A DNA stretch of 54,140 nucleotides, taken from Corynebacterium urinipleomorphum. GTDB lineage: Bacteria; Actinomycetota; Actinomycetes; Mycobacteriales; Mycobacteriaceae. The notes below the pieces were generated by a model that did not search any database, was not told where the DNA came from, and worked only from the letters and a program-made list of their open reading frames with translations. A program made the position numbers and the translations under genes. Each line of letters opens with the position of its first letter. Position 1 is the stretch's first letter. Shown in pieces: positions 35,447 through 43,611 of the stretch. Where the stretch lies: contig NZ_LT706965.1 in assembly GCF_900155535.1 (NCBI RefSeq), positions 687,433 to 741,572 on the forward strand, written 5' to 3'.

Positions 35447-36311
35447 GGCGCTGGGCGGAGACGTGGGTGTAGATCTGCGTCGTCTGCAGCGACGCGTGCC
35501 CCAGAAGTTCCTGTACGACGCGCAGGTCCGCTCCCCCTTCAAGCATGTGGGTCGCTGCGCTGTGCCGCAGCGCGTGCGGGCTCAGGTCGCTGTCGCCCGT
35601 GCGCTGAGCGGCCCGTTCGACGACGCGGCGGACTTGGCGCTGGTCGATGCGCCCGCCCCGCGAGCCGAGGAAAAGTGCGGCTGCATCCTCCGTGCCGGGG
35701 GCGAGCAGTTCGGCGCGTCGGGTAAGCCAGGCGTCGATAGCTGATGCTGCGTTCTCGCCGAAGGGCACGACGCGCTGCTTGTTGCCTTTGCCGGTGACGC
35801 GTGCGAGGCGCCGGGAGGTGTCGACATCTGCTGTGTCGAGTCCTGTCAGCTCAGCCACGCGCATCCCCGTGGCGTAGAGGAGTTCGAGCATGGCGCGGTC
35901 GCGGGCGGCCTCCGGAGACGCTGCGTCGGCGTTGATCTCGGCTTCCACGAGCTTCCCGGCGCGGTCAGGAGTAACCACGTCCGGGAGATGCCGGTTCACC
36001 TGCGGGGTGGCAAGTCGAGCCGCGACATCGGAGTCGAGGTAGCCGCGGTCGTAGGCCCACGTTGAGAAGGCCCGGACGGCGGCGGTGCGGCGCGCCATGG
36101 TGGAGCGGGCGAGGCCCGACCGGAGGGCATCGGCAAGCCATGCCCGCAGCGTGGGAAGCGTGAATTCGGCAAAGGTAGCGGCGAAAGGCACGAGAGTGCG
36201 CAGGTCGCTGCGGTAGCCCTTCACAGTTGCAGGCGAGCGGCCTTTGACCAGCAGGGCGTGGTCGGCGAAGTCGTCGATCGCCGCCTCGATTTGAGTGATC
36301 TGCTCTGCCAT
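35409..36311 (-). CDS. xerC: Tyrosine recombinase XerC
   Basis: With XerD, resolves chromosome dimers at dif. The 300 residues contain the N-terminal SAM-like core-binding domain and the catalytic residues: Arg in ATGMRVAELTG, Lys in VTGKGNKQRVVP, HALRH in LSPHALRHSAATH, HASLQTT and the nucleophile Tyr in TQIYTHVS. The start MAEQITQIEAAIDDF was chosen at 36311. TATACT on the minus strand (36401-36406) offers its own promoter inside the dprA-xerC gap. Confidence 0.95.
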   Translation of the reverse strand: MAEQITQIEAAIDDFADHALLVKGRSPATVKGYRSDLRTLVPFAATFAEFTLPTLRAWLADALRSGLARSTMARRTAAVRAFSTWAYDRGYLDSDVAARLATPQVNRHLPDVVTPDRAGKLVEAEINADAASPEAARDRAMLELLYATGMRVAELTGLDTADVDTSRRLARVTGKGNKQRVVPFGENAASAIDAWLTRRAELLAPGTEDAAALFLGSRGGRIDQRQVRRVVERAAQRTGDSDLSPHALRHSAATHMLEGGADLRVVQELLGHASLQTTQIYTHVSAQRLKSVYDQAHPRA

Positions 36312-36361
36312 TGCCGCCTGCCTTGTCGTGCCCGCCCCGCCGCTGTGAGATTGCACAGAAA

Positions 36362-36406
36362 ACTGCCACGGAGAAACCGTTGGCGGGGCTTCTCCGCGGC
36401 AGTATA
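36362..36406 (-). terminator. dprA terminator hairpin overlapping the xerC promoter
   Basis: Arms ACTGCCACGGAGAA (36362-36375) and TTCTCCGCGGCAGT (36390-36403) match at 13 of 14. On the minus strand TTTTCTG follows, fitting termination after dprA. The -10 box TATACT (36401-36406) overlaps the far arm. Transcripts started there begin within the hairpin and escape it, so xerC could be uncoupled from the upstream operon. Confidence 0.6.
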
Positions 36407-36444
36407 GTTCGGCGGCGGTTGAGCGCGGGAGCTACACGCTGCAC

Positions 36445-37611
36445 CTACACCCGGTGCCAGAACTGGCCTTCGCGGACGACAAGTCCTTTGCCGGAAAGGT
36501 CGATAAGCAGGTGCACAGTCAGACCGACAGTGAAACCGCACGCCTTAGCGATGTCGTTGGCGTCGAGGCCGCCGGTGTCGGTGAGCGGGAGGGCGTCGTA
36601 GACGCGCAGTTCGTTGCGGGAGAGCTGTTGGACAGCGTCGGCGGCGAAGTCGATCTCCCTCTGCCCGTCCACGTCTGATGTTCCCACGGGGCTGAGCTGT
36701 TCGTGGGCGTCGTCGGCGCTGAGCACCATCGACGCGCGGCCGTCGCGGATGGCCAAGTTCGTGCCCAGGGAACCCGGCCCGAGGATCGGCCCCGGAACGG
36801 CCATTGCCTGCCGGTTGAATACCTCGACCCACTTCAATGTGTTCAACGCTCCGGAACGGAACGCGGCTTCCACGACAATGGTCCCCTGCGTGAGCGCCGC
36901 GACAAGTCGGTTACGTGTGAGGAACCGGTGGCGGTCTGGTGTGACGCCCGGCGGGTACTCGGTGACCACAGCGCCGCCTTCGGAGGCGATGCGGGTGAAC
37001 AGGGGCTCGTTGCGCCGCGGGTAGACCTGCCCCGCACCGCACGCGGCGACGACCATGGTGGCACCGCTGGCATCGAGGGCGGTGGTGTGCGCGACAGTGT
37101 CGATGCCGAGTGCACCCCCTGAAACGATGGTGTGCTGGTGCCGCACTAACCCCTTGCACAGGTCAGCTGTGGCGTGATGCCCGTACGACGATGCTGCGCG
37201 GGTGCCCACCATGCCGACGGCGCTGGCGGTCAGCTGTGCGAGGTTCGTGTTGCCCCGCACCCACAGGGCATGCGGCGGGTGGGCGTCGGGCGGCAGTTTG
37301 TCGTCGTTTTTCCGCGCTCGAGCCAGCGCAGACACGAACGATTCGCTGATAGCATCGCGCGGCCACTCCCGGGATTCGGGTGTGAGCAGCACGTATCCGG
37401 CAGCCTCGGCAGCGGCGAGATCCTCCGCCGGCTGGTCCCAGGTGTAGCGGCTCTCGGTGGCGGGACCGAGGTCGCCTAGCCAGCTGGCTCGGGTGCGGAT
37501 GCCGCGGGCGAGCTCGTCGGCGTCACGCCCGGCGGCGAGCAGAGCTTGGATGTGCCTGTTAGGGCCTTCGACGACGCGGTTGAGATAGGCCCAGGATTCA
37601 AGGGAGCTCAT
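36445..37611 (-). CDS. dprA: DNA-processing protein DprA
   Basis: Binds incoming single-stranded DNA and loads RecA during transformation; present in many bacteria not known to be competent. The 388 residues have an N-terminal SAM-like part, the Rossmann core with VGTRAASSYG, VSGGALGIDTVAH and GATMVVAACGAGQVYP, and a C-terminal winged helix (about 320-388). The ATG overlaps the comM stop by one base (TGATG). A GTCGATAAGC copy is at 36499-36508 (LLID). Confidence 0.95.
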   Translation of the reverse strand: MSSLESWAYLNRVVEGPNRHIQALLAAGRDADELARGIRTRASWLGDLGPATESRYTWDQPAEDLAAAEAAGYVLLTPESREWPRDAISESFVSALARARKNDDKLPPDAHPPHALWVRGNTNLAQLTASAVGMVGTRAASSYGHHATADLCKGLVRHQHTIVSGGALGIDTVAHTTALDASGATMVVAACGAGQVYPRRNEPLFTRIASEGGAVVTEYPPGVTPDRHRFLTRNRLVAALTQGTIVVEAAFRSGALNTLKWVEVFNRQAMAVPGPILGPGSLGTNLAIRDGRASMVLSADDAHEQLSPVGTSDVDGQREIDFAADAVQQLSRNELRVYDALPLTDTGGLDANDIAKACGFTVGLTVHLLIDLSGKGLVVREGQFWHRV

Positions 37612-39149
37612 CACGCCATCACCCCCGCCTGCTGTGCGGAGCGGAGGTCCATCGCATCCATCACCTCGGCGAGTCTCGGCTGCGCCACGCCGCCCAGGTC
37701 CGCCACAGTCCATGCGAGACGCAGCAACCGGTCGACTCCGCGTTGGGTGATTGTCCCGTCAGCCAGAGCTGAACTGATCACGCCCATTCCGTCTTCGGTA
37801 GCCGGGAAATCGCGGCGCAGGACCGGCCCGGGAACGCGCCCATTGGTGAGAACGGGAAGGCCGGTGCGCGACCAGCGGTGTGCAGCCCGGTCGCGGGCGG
37901 CGAGGACTCGTTGTGCGATGGCCTCCGAGGGTTCGTTGTCGGAGGATGAGATGACGGTGCCCACGGAAGACGTCGATAAGCTGATGTCCACACGGTCCCG
38001 CAGCGGCCCCGAGAGATTACGCAGATAGTTAGCCCGCTCACTCGGCGAGCACGAGCATTTCGCGGCGTTCTCCACGCCGCACCGGCACGGATTGGCGGCC
38101 ATGACGAGCTGGAAGTCCGCCGGATACACCACCTCCCGGCGCGCCCTGGTCAACCGGACCTCGCCCTTTTCCAACGGGACGCGCAAAGCATCGAGGGTGT
38201 GGGCGTCGATCTCGCTGACTTCGTCGAGGAACAACACACCGTGGTGGGCGTGGCTCACTGCGCCTGGGCGCGGGATGCCAGACCCGCCGCCGATCAGCGC
38301 GGCCCGGCCCAACGACGGGTGTGGTGCGACAAACGGGGCACGCACGATCACCTCGCCGGTCGAGTTCCCGGAGATGGAGTGAATCGCGGTGGCCTCCACC
38401 ACCTGCTCAGGTGTCAGGTCGGGCAAGATCGACGGGAGGCGCTCCGCCAGCATCGACTTCCCTGAGCCGGGTGAGCCGATCATGAGGACATGGTGGGCGC
38501 CGGCAGCGGCGATCTCCATGGCGCGGCGCTCATGCTCCTGCCCGACGATGTCGCGGAAGTCCGGCGTGTGCACTGGTTGAGCAGTGTGGTTGACCGTATC
38601 CAACCCGGGCAGTTCGCGCTCCCCGATCACCCACTGCCACGCTTCAGTCAGACTCCGCGCGATCTTCACCGCCGGGTGGCCGATCAACGCAGCTTCCGTT
38701 GCATTGCCCTCAGGAATGAGGATCGCGTCGACGCTGTCTCCGCTTTCGGCGCCGCCATCGAGGGCTTCGAGAATGATCTGGAGGATGCCGTCCACCCGCC
38801 TGAGTTGGCCGGCGAGACCGAGTTCCCCCACGATCAGGCTGCGGGCGAGGCGACGCTCCGCGCGCGGGTCCATGCTGGCTAGAACTGCCAAAGCGACAGC
38901 GAGGTCGAATTGGGAGCCGGCTTTAGGCAGGTTCGCCGGTGAAAGTGACACCATCACTTTCGTGCGCGGCCACCGCAGTGTGGAATTGGCCACGGCTGTG
39001 CGGATGCGGTCGCGTGACTCGCCGACGGCTTTGTCGCCCAGCCCCACGATGTGCATTCCGGGCAGACCGGGCCCCACGTTCGCTTCGACGGTGACGCGGT
39101 GCGCGCCGATCCCTTCAACGGTCGCGGAATAGGTGCTAGCAAGCGCCAT
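37611..39149 (-). CDS. comM: ComM/YifB family Mg-chelatase-like AAA ATPase
   Basis: A ring helicase that drives branch migration and helps integrate transforming DNA in Vibrio and Haemophilus. The 512 residues have an N-terminal Lon-type fold (1-180), Walker A GSPGSGKS (225-232), Walker B VLFLDEVSE, and a Cys cluster NPCRCGVENAAKCSCS that may bind metal. It overlaps yraN by 14 bp and dprA by one base, so the three are translationally coupled. A GTCGATAAGC copy is at 37972-37981, in a different frame from that in dprA. Confidence 0.95.
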   Translation of the reverse strand: MALASTYSATVEGIGAHRVTVEANVGPGLPGMHIVGLGDKAVGESRDRIRTAVANSTLRWPRTKVMVSLSPANLPKAGSQFDLAVALAVLASMDPRAERRLARSLIVGELGLAGQLRRVDGILQIILEALDGGAESGDSVDAILIPEGNATEAALIGHPAVKIARSLTEAWQWVIGERELPGLDTVNHTAQPVHTPDFRDIVGQEHERRAMEIAAAGAHHVLMIGSPGSGKSMLAERLPSILPDLTPEQVVEATAIHSISGNSTGEVIVRAPFVAPHPSLGRAALIGGGSGIPRPGAVSHAHHGVLFLDEVSEIDAHTLDALRVPLEKGEVRLTRARREVVYPADFQLVMAANPCRCGVENAAKCSCSPSERANYLRNLSGPLRDRVDISLSTSSVGTVISSSDNEPSEAIAQRVLAARDRAAHRWSRTGLPVLTNGRVPGPVLRRDFPATEDGMGVISSALADGTITQRGVDRLLRLAWTVADLGGVAQPRLAEVMDAMDLRSAQQAGVMA

Positions 39150-39519
39150 CGTCGACCCCCTGGTACATGCGGCAGGAGACGTTCACGCCGTCGAAAAGCA
39201 CTTCCACGACGTCGAACCGCACCTCTGTGTAGTTGTCCGCCTGCTCGTTCAACCATTGCGCCGCGGCCGCACGGATCCGCCGCAGCTTCGTTGGGGTCAC
39301 TGCCTCCGCCGCACCGAAACTTGTGCCACGCCGTGTTTTCACCTCCGCGAACACAATGGTGCCGCCCGGTGCCCGCGCGATCACGTCGATCTCCCCGTCG
39401 CGTGCGCGGTATCTCAGCTGCACGATCTCGTACCCGAGTTCCTCGTACCAGGCGGCGGCGCTGGATTCGCCGTACGCGCCCAGCATGTATTGGTCGTAGC
39501 GTGCCTGCTTCAGGCTCAT
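39136..39519 (-). CDS. yraN: YraN family (UPF0102) endonuclease-like protein
   Basis: A 127-residue protein with the UPF0102 pattern GESSAAAWYEELGYEIVQ, ARDGEIDVIA and IVFAEVKTR, a PD-(D/E)xK-like core (D..ExK). Function is not firmly known; it commonly sits with comM and dprA. The ATG is preceded by GAGGGGATTTTTC, where the GAGGGG arises from a long hairpin at 39527. Confidence 0.9.
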   Translation of the reverse strand: MSLKQARYDQYMLGAYGESSAAAWYEELGYEIVQLRYRARDGEIDVIARAPGGTIVFAEVKTRRGTSFGAAEAVTPTKLRRIRAAAAQWLNEQADNYTEVRFDVVEVLFDGVNVSCRMYQGVDDGAC

Positions 39520-39526
39520 GAAAAAT

Positions 39527-39568
39527 CCCCTCTATCTACTAAATGCGTGCACTTAGTTAGACGAGGGG
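39527..39568 (-). other. Hairpin in front of yraN that contains its ribosome-binding site
   Basis: CCCCTC (39527-39532) pairs with GAGGGG (39563-39568), and ACTAAATGC (39538-39546) with GCACTTAGT (39549-39557, 8 of 9). On the minus strand the GAGGGG that serves as the yraN ribosome-binding site is one arm, followed by ATTTTTC and the ATG. This could be an attenuator or translational switch. Confidence 0.45.
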
Positions 39569-39585
39569 ACGGGGCGGAAGGATCC

Positions 39586-39595
39586 GTCGATAAGC
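39586..39595 (+). repeat. GTCGATAAGC motif, intergenic copy (DUF2469 / yraN)
   Basis: Ends 6 nt before the DUF2469 stop codon, reading GATCCGTCGATAAGCGAAAA. Confidence 0.8.
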
Positions 39596-39601
39596 GAAAA
39601 A

Positions 39602-39907
39602 TTACTCGGGGATGACCATCTCGGGCTTGTCCAGCTCCTCGATGTTGACGTCTTTGTACGTGATCACCCGGACATAACGCACGAACCGCACCGCGCGGTA
39701 CATGTCCCACACCCACGCGTCCGACATGCGGACCTCGTAGTAGACATCCTTGCCCTCAGTGTGCGGGATGAGCTCGACGGCGTTGGCGAGGTAGAAGCGG
39801 CGGTCCGTCTCCACAACGTAGGAGAACTGGCTGACCACATCGCGGTATTCGCGGTAGAGGGACAGTTCGACCTCGGCCTCGTAATTGTCCAGATCCTCAG
39901 CGCTCAT
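39602..39907 (-). CDS. DUF2469 family protein
   Basis: A 101-residue acidic actinobacterial protein (MSAEDLDNYEAEVELSLYRE, then YVVETDRRFYLANAVEL and YYEVRMSDAWVWDMYR) of unknown function, conserved next to rnhB. Its start overlaps the rnhB 3' end by 11 bp, so the pair is coupled. No membrane segment or known catalytic motif is seen. Confidence 0.9.
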   Translation of the reverse strand: MSAEDLDNYEAEVELSLYREYRDVVSQFSYVVETDRRFYLANAVELIPHTEGKDVYYEVRMSDAWVWDMYRAVRFVRYVRVITYKDVNIEELDKPEMVIPE

Positions 39908-40550
39908 CGTTGGTGCTCCTCATGTACGTCTCGTGTGCTGCTGCAACGTTGGCATAAGTGTAGCGATGCTCGGGGCTTGCTCCGTGGCGGCGCACCGCGT
40001 CCATGTGGGAGCGCGTGGAATAGCCTTTGTGCTTATCGACGCCGTACCCCGGGTACTCCTCCCCCATTTCCATGACCAGCCGGTCCCTGCTCACTTTGGC
40101 CAACACGCTCGCGGCGGCAATGCAACGGGCGGTGTAGTCCCCGCCGATGACCGGGAGCTGGGGTGCGGTGAGGCCGGGGACTCGGAAGGCATCCACAAGC
40201 ACGTAACCGGGCGTGAGACCGAGCGCTGCGACAGCGCGCCGCGCCCCGTCGAGATTGGCGTTCTGGATCCCGCGTCTATCAATCTCCCCCGCGGGGATGT
40301 GAATGACGGAGTGCGCGAGCGCGGTGTCGACGACCGCTTCGTACAACTCTTCCCGGCGTTTCGGGCTGAGCTGCTTCGAATCAGTCAACCCTTCGAGCGC
40401 AGCGATGGGCCGACTCGGGAGTACACACGCGGCGATGGTGATGGGGCCGAAGCAGGCGCCGCGACCCGCTTCGTCAATGCCCGCCACGGGCCCGAGCCCG
40501 GCTTTGTCCAGCGCGACCTCGTAGGTGCGCAGTTGCTTCAGCCTGCGCAT
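39897..40550 (-). CDS. rnhB: Ribonuclease HII
   Basis: Removes ribonucleotides from DNA and RNA primers. The 217 residues include VAGIDEAGRGACFGP (Asp and Glu catalytic pair), LTDSKQLSPKRRE, YVLVDAF and ASVLAKVSRDRLV. An open frame runs further into lepB. I use ATG 40550, 10 bp after lepB, because the family normally starts close to this point. A GTCGATAAGC copy at 40031-40040 encodes VDKH in GYGVDKHKGY. Confidence 0.93.
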   Translation of the reverse strand: MRRLKQLRTYEVALDKAGLGPVAGIDEAGRGACFGPITIAACVLPSRPIAALEGLTDSKQLSPKRREELYEAVVDTALAHSVIHIPAGEIDRRGIQNANLDGARRAVAALGLTPGYVLVDAFRVPGLTAPQLPVIGGDYTARCIAAASVLAKVSRDRLVMEMGEEYPGYGVDKHKGYSTRSHMDAVRRHGASPEHRYTYANVAAAHETYMRSTNDER

Positions 40551-40560
40551 GCGTTGTGCC

Positions 40561-41334
40561 CTACTGCTGCTGCTGGATCTCGCGGTCTTTGACCGGCCCA
40601 ATGCGCGTCAGCGGCAGGATGATGAAGGAGACTTTGCCGCGGATGTTGTCCTCCGGGATCGTGCCTTGAAATTCATCGCCCATGTGGTACCGGGAGTCGG
40701 CGGAGTTGGTGCGGTTGTCACCCATGACAAAGACGTTGCCGTCCGGAACGGTGATCGGGCCGAAGAACTTGCCGCCGCACTCTGCGGAACCGTCCTCTCC
40801 GATGACCGGGTTCGCGGGTGGCTCGAGAATATAAGACTGGTCGATCGGCTGCCCGTCCACCATTACTGCCGGATCGCCAGCCTGGCACGACACCGTTTGG
40901 CCGCCCGTGGCTACGACGCGTTTCACCAAATCGTTCTCGTCCGGTGCCACCAAACCCACGTACGACCCCAGCTGCTGCAACCCGGCGACGAAGGAATTGT
41001 CGGAACGGTTAGAGACGTAACCGGTGTTCCATGACGGGGTGCCTTCAAACACCACTACGTCACCGGGCTCCGGGTCGGAGAAGTAGTAGCCGACCTTCTG
41101 CACGAAGATGCGGTCGCCGTTGCAGCCCTCGCAACCGTGGAGCGTCGGCTCCATTGAGGCCGAAGGAATGAGGTACACACGGCCCACGAACGTCTGCAGC
41201 ACGAAAATCAGCGCGAGCGTGAGCAGAACCACCAGCGGAATCTCGATGTACCAGGGCGTGGTCTTTTCTTCCTGCTCCTGGCGAGGGCGCGGGCGGCGCA
41301 CTGGGCGGGGACGGGGCTGTGCGTTATCAGTCAC
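40561..41334 (-). CDS. lepB: Signal peptidase I
   Basis: Cleaves Sec and Tat signal peptides at the outer face of the membrane. The 257 residues have a Pro/Arg-rich cytoplasmic tail, one membrane helix (about 30-50), the catalytic Ser60 in PSASMEPTL, the general-base Lys138 in LVKRVVATGG, and GDNRTNSADSR. The start is a GTG at 41334 with TAAGGT 8 nt upstream. It lies downstream of rplS and its terminator, so it probably has its own promoter. Confidence 0.95.
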   Translation of the reverse strand: MTDNAQPRPRPVRRPRPRQEQEEKTTPWYIEIPLVVLLTLALIFVLQTFVGRVYLIPSASMEPTLHGCEGCNGDRIFVQKVGYYFSDPEPGDVVVFEGTPSWNTGYVSNRSDNSFVAGLQQLGSYVGLVAPDENDLVKRVVATGGQTVSCQAGDPAVMVDGQPIDQSYILEPPANPVIGEDGSAECGGKFFGPITVPDGNVFVMGDNRTNSADSRYHMGDEFQGTIPEDNIRGKVSFIILPLTRIGPVKDREIQQQQ

Positions 41335-41365
41335 GGCAAATCACCTTATCAGCGTGAAAACGAAA

Positions 41366-41412
41366 CGCCCCCTCCCGTTCGCTTTTAACAAGCTGTCAAC
41401 GGGAGGGGGCGC
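41366..41412 (-). terminator. rplS terminator
   Basis: CGCCCCCTCCCGTT (41366-41379) and AACGGGAGGGGGCG (41399-41412) form a perfect 14-bp stem. The minus strand continues TTTCGTTTT. Confidence 0.88.
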
Positions 41413-41422
41413 GGGGACCGTC

Positions 41423-41770
41423 TTAACGGCGCTCCTTGATGCGGGCTGCCTTACCGCGCAGATCGCGCATGTAGTACAGCTTCGCGCGGCGGACACGGCC
41501 GCGACGCAGGACATCGATGTGGTCGATGTTTGGGGAGTGCACCGGGAAGGTACGTTCCACGCCAATGCCGAAGGAGATCTTGCGGACGGTGAAGGTCTCG
41601 CGGATGCCGGAGCCCTGGCGGCGGACAACGAAGCCCTCGAAGAGCTGGGTACGGGTGACGTTGCCCTCGATGACCTTGACGTGCACGCCAAGCGTGTCGC
41701 CGGGGCGGAAGTCCGGGATATCGTCGCGCAGCTGGCCTGCGTCGACCTTGTCGATAATGCCGTTGGACAT
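41423..41770 (-). CDS. rplS: 50S ribosomal protein L19
   Basis: The 115-residue L19 ([47 protein letters not shown], and C-terminal [20 protein letters not shown]). AAAAGGAA precedes the ATG. It is 132 bp downstream of trmD, followed by a strong terminator. Confidence 0.97.
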   Translation of the reverse strand: MSNGIIDKVDAGQLRDDIPDFRPGDTLGVHVKVIEGNVTRTQLFEGFVVRRQGSGIRETFTVRKISFGIGVERTFPVHSPNIDHIDVLRRGRVRRAKLYYMRDLRGKAARIKERR

Positions 41771-41902
41771 GGCAGTATTCCTTTTCAGATTTGGACAGAG
41801 GACCCTAGCGGCGCAGCACCCTACGGTGCGCGCTCAACTGGTTCATGTCGGCTACATGACCCAGACATTCTTGCATAAGGGCCGGTGGGTTCCAAAATCC
41901 GC

Positions 41903-43084
41903 TTATCCGCGTTCCCGTGTAGCCGCCGTAGTCCCGTACCAGTAGTCCACCCCGGGGAGCGCCTTCACGACGGCAGCCGTCGCCTGCTGCGGCGTCAACG
42001 TGGTGCGGCCTTCCACGACGACGCGGTACACAGGGTCGAGCAACGGCCGGTCCTCGGCGGCGAGGTACTGGTTGACCACGACGTTGTCAGGCTCGCAACG
42101 GGTGTCCATGATCTCCACGTCGACGGTCTGCGCAAAATACCCGGCGCGGCGGAGCTTCTTTGCCACCTTGTTCTGGTTCCTCTCCCACTCCACCGCGTTC
42201 ATGATCACGGCGATGTCGGTGGACACATCGCGCGAATCGAGGGTGAAGAGGTCGTCTTTGTCGAGGGCCCCCTCCGCACGAGCACGGTCGATGAGCTCTG
42301 GTCGCACGCGTTGAGTGCGGACCAGCGACTGGTCGCGCCGCCACCGGGCGATCTTGCCGTGGTCGCCCGAGAGCAACACCTCCGGCGCATCGATCCCGCG
42401 CCACTGCCGCGGTTTTGTGTACGAGGGTCCCTCGAGCAAGCCGTCGGAGAAGCTGTCTTCCTCGTGGCTTTCGGTGTTGCCCAACACCCCAGGAATAAGG
42501 CGGGTCACTGCTTCCGCGATAACAAGAACAGCCACTTCCCCGCCGATGAGCACGTAGTCGCCGATAGACACTTCCCGCACGCGATAGTTCTTCGCCGCGT
42601 CCTCGAAGACACGTTGGTCGATGCCCTCATAGCGCCCGCAGGCGAAAACAATGTGCTCCTCACGCGACCACGCCCGAGCATCCGCCTGCGTGAACGGTGT
42701 TCCGGCCGGCGTTGGGACGAGTAGAAGCGGCTTTCCAGCTTCCGCTGAATCGGCCTCGTTTCCGGTGTAGGGGCGCGGCGCGACCTCTGCGACGTCATCG
42801 TGGCGGAGCCTGTCGTTGCGGTGGGCGGCGGCGGTGACCAGTTCAGTTCCAGTGCGACCCGCGGCGACATCGTCGAGCGCGGCACCCCACACCTCCGGGA
42901 GCATGACCATGCCCGGTCCTCCACCGAGCGGCGGCGCATCCACGGATTTGTGGTTGCCCGTTGCCCAGTCACGCAGGTCGTGCACTCCAACGGAGAGGAT
43001 GTCTTGCTCTATCGCCTTTCCAAGCAGAGCGTGGCGCAGCGGTTCGAGGTACTCAGGAAAAATGGTGACGATGTCGAGTCTCAT
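41903..43084 (-). CDS. trmD: tRNA (guanine-37-N1)-methyltransferase with C-terminal extension
   Basis: Trefoil-knot SAM enzyme that makes m1G37. The 393 residues begin MRLDIVTIFPEYLEPLRHAL. The core includes DAPPLGGGPGM (49-59), VFACGRYEGIDQRV (146-159), SIGDYVLIGGEVAVLVIAEA (173-192) and GPSYTKPRQWRG. An insert of about 35 residues (85-117) separates GGGPGM from PLLLVPTPAGTPF. TrmD normally ends near 230-275; here about 115 further residues follow (from about 279, DLFTLDSRDVSTDIAVIMNA to YWYGTTAATRERG). I do not recognise that domain. The start is 5 bp after rimM, and both are in one operon. Confidence 0.92.
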   Translation of the reverse strand: MRLDIVTIFPEYLEPLRHALLGKAIEQDILSVGVHDLRDWATGNHKSVDAPPLGGGPGMVMLPEVWGAALDDVAAGRTGTELVTAAAHRNDRLRHDDVAEVAPRPYTGNEADSAEAGKPLLLVPTPAGTPFTQADARAWSREEHIVFACGRYEGIDQRVFEDAAKNYRVREVSIGDYVLIGGEVAVLVIAEAVTRLIPGVLGNTESHEEDSFSDGLLEGPSYTKPRQWRGIDAPEVLLSGDHGKIARWRRDQSLVRTQRVRPELIDRARAEGALDKDDLFTLDSRDVSTDIAVIMNAVEWERNQNKVAKKLRRAGYFAQTVDVEIMDTRCEPDNVVVNQYLAAEDRPLLDPVYRVVVEGRTTLTPQQATAAVVKALPGVDYWYGTTAATRERG

Positions 43085-43089
43085 TGCGG

Positions 43090-43590
43090 TCACAGCTCCA
43101 ACAGACCCTCTGGCGGAGTGGCAACGAGATAGCCTTCTTCCAGATCGATCTCCGGCACGATATCCATGACAAAGGGAATGAGGACCTCTTTGCCGCCGTA
43201 GTCCACTTCGAGGATTTTCCGGTTCGGCATGGTCATGACACCGGTGACATCGCCGGCGTGTGCACCGTCGATAAGCACGCGCAAGCCGATGAGTTCGTGG
43301 TCGTAGTACTCGTCCGAATCCTCGTCGCGCTCGAGTGGCTCGGCGAAAAACTGCATCCCGCGCAACGAGTCAGCTGCCGTGCGGTCCGGAATCTCCTCGA
43401 AGGTGATCAGCAGGCGCCGTTGGTGCGGGCGCACAGACGCGATAGTCAGGTCCTGTTCCTTGCCTGTCTGGCGGCCGCGCAACACTTGGCCTTCGGCAAA
43501 GAAGACATCCTCATCGTCCGCGAGAGGCTCTACGACGACCTCACCGCGCACCCCATGAGATTTGACTACCCTGCCAATCCGGATTTCCAT
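43090..43590 (-). CDS. rimM: 16S rRNA processing protein RimM
   Basis: Assists 30S head maturation around S19. The 166 residues show the N-terminal RimM fold (RIGRVVKSHGVRGEVVVEPL) and a C-terminal PRC barrel (YDHELIGLRVLIDGAHAGDV). The LIDG is encoded by a GTCGATAAGC copy at 43267-43276. It lies ahead of trmD by 5 bp. A short-chain dehydrogenase gene separates rimM from rpsP, an interruption of the usual rpsP-rimM-trmD order. Confidence 0.95.
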   Translation of the reverse strand: MEIRIGRVVKSHGVRGEVVVEPLADDEDVFFAEGQVLRGRQTGKEQDLTIASVRPHQRRLLITFEEIPDRTAADSLRGMQFFAEPLERDEDSDEYYDHELIGLRVLIDGAHAGDVTGVMTMPNRKILEVDYGGKEVLIPFVMDIVPEIDLEEGYLVATPPEGLLEL

Positions 43591-43611
43591 GCGGTTCAGG
43601 CTACCAACCTG

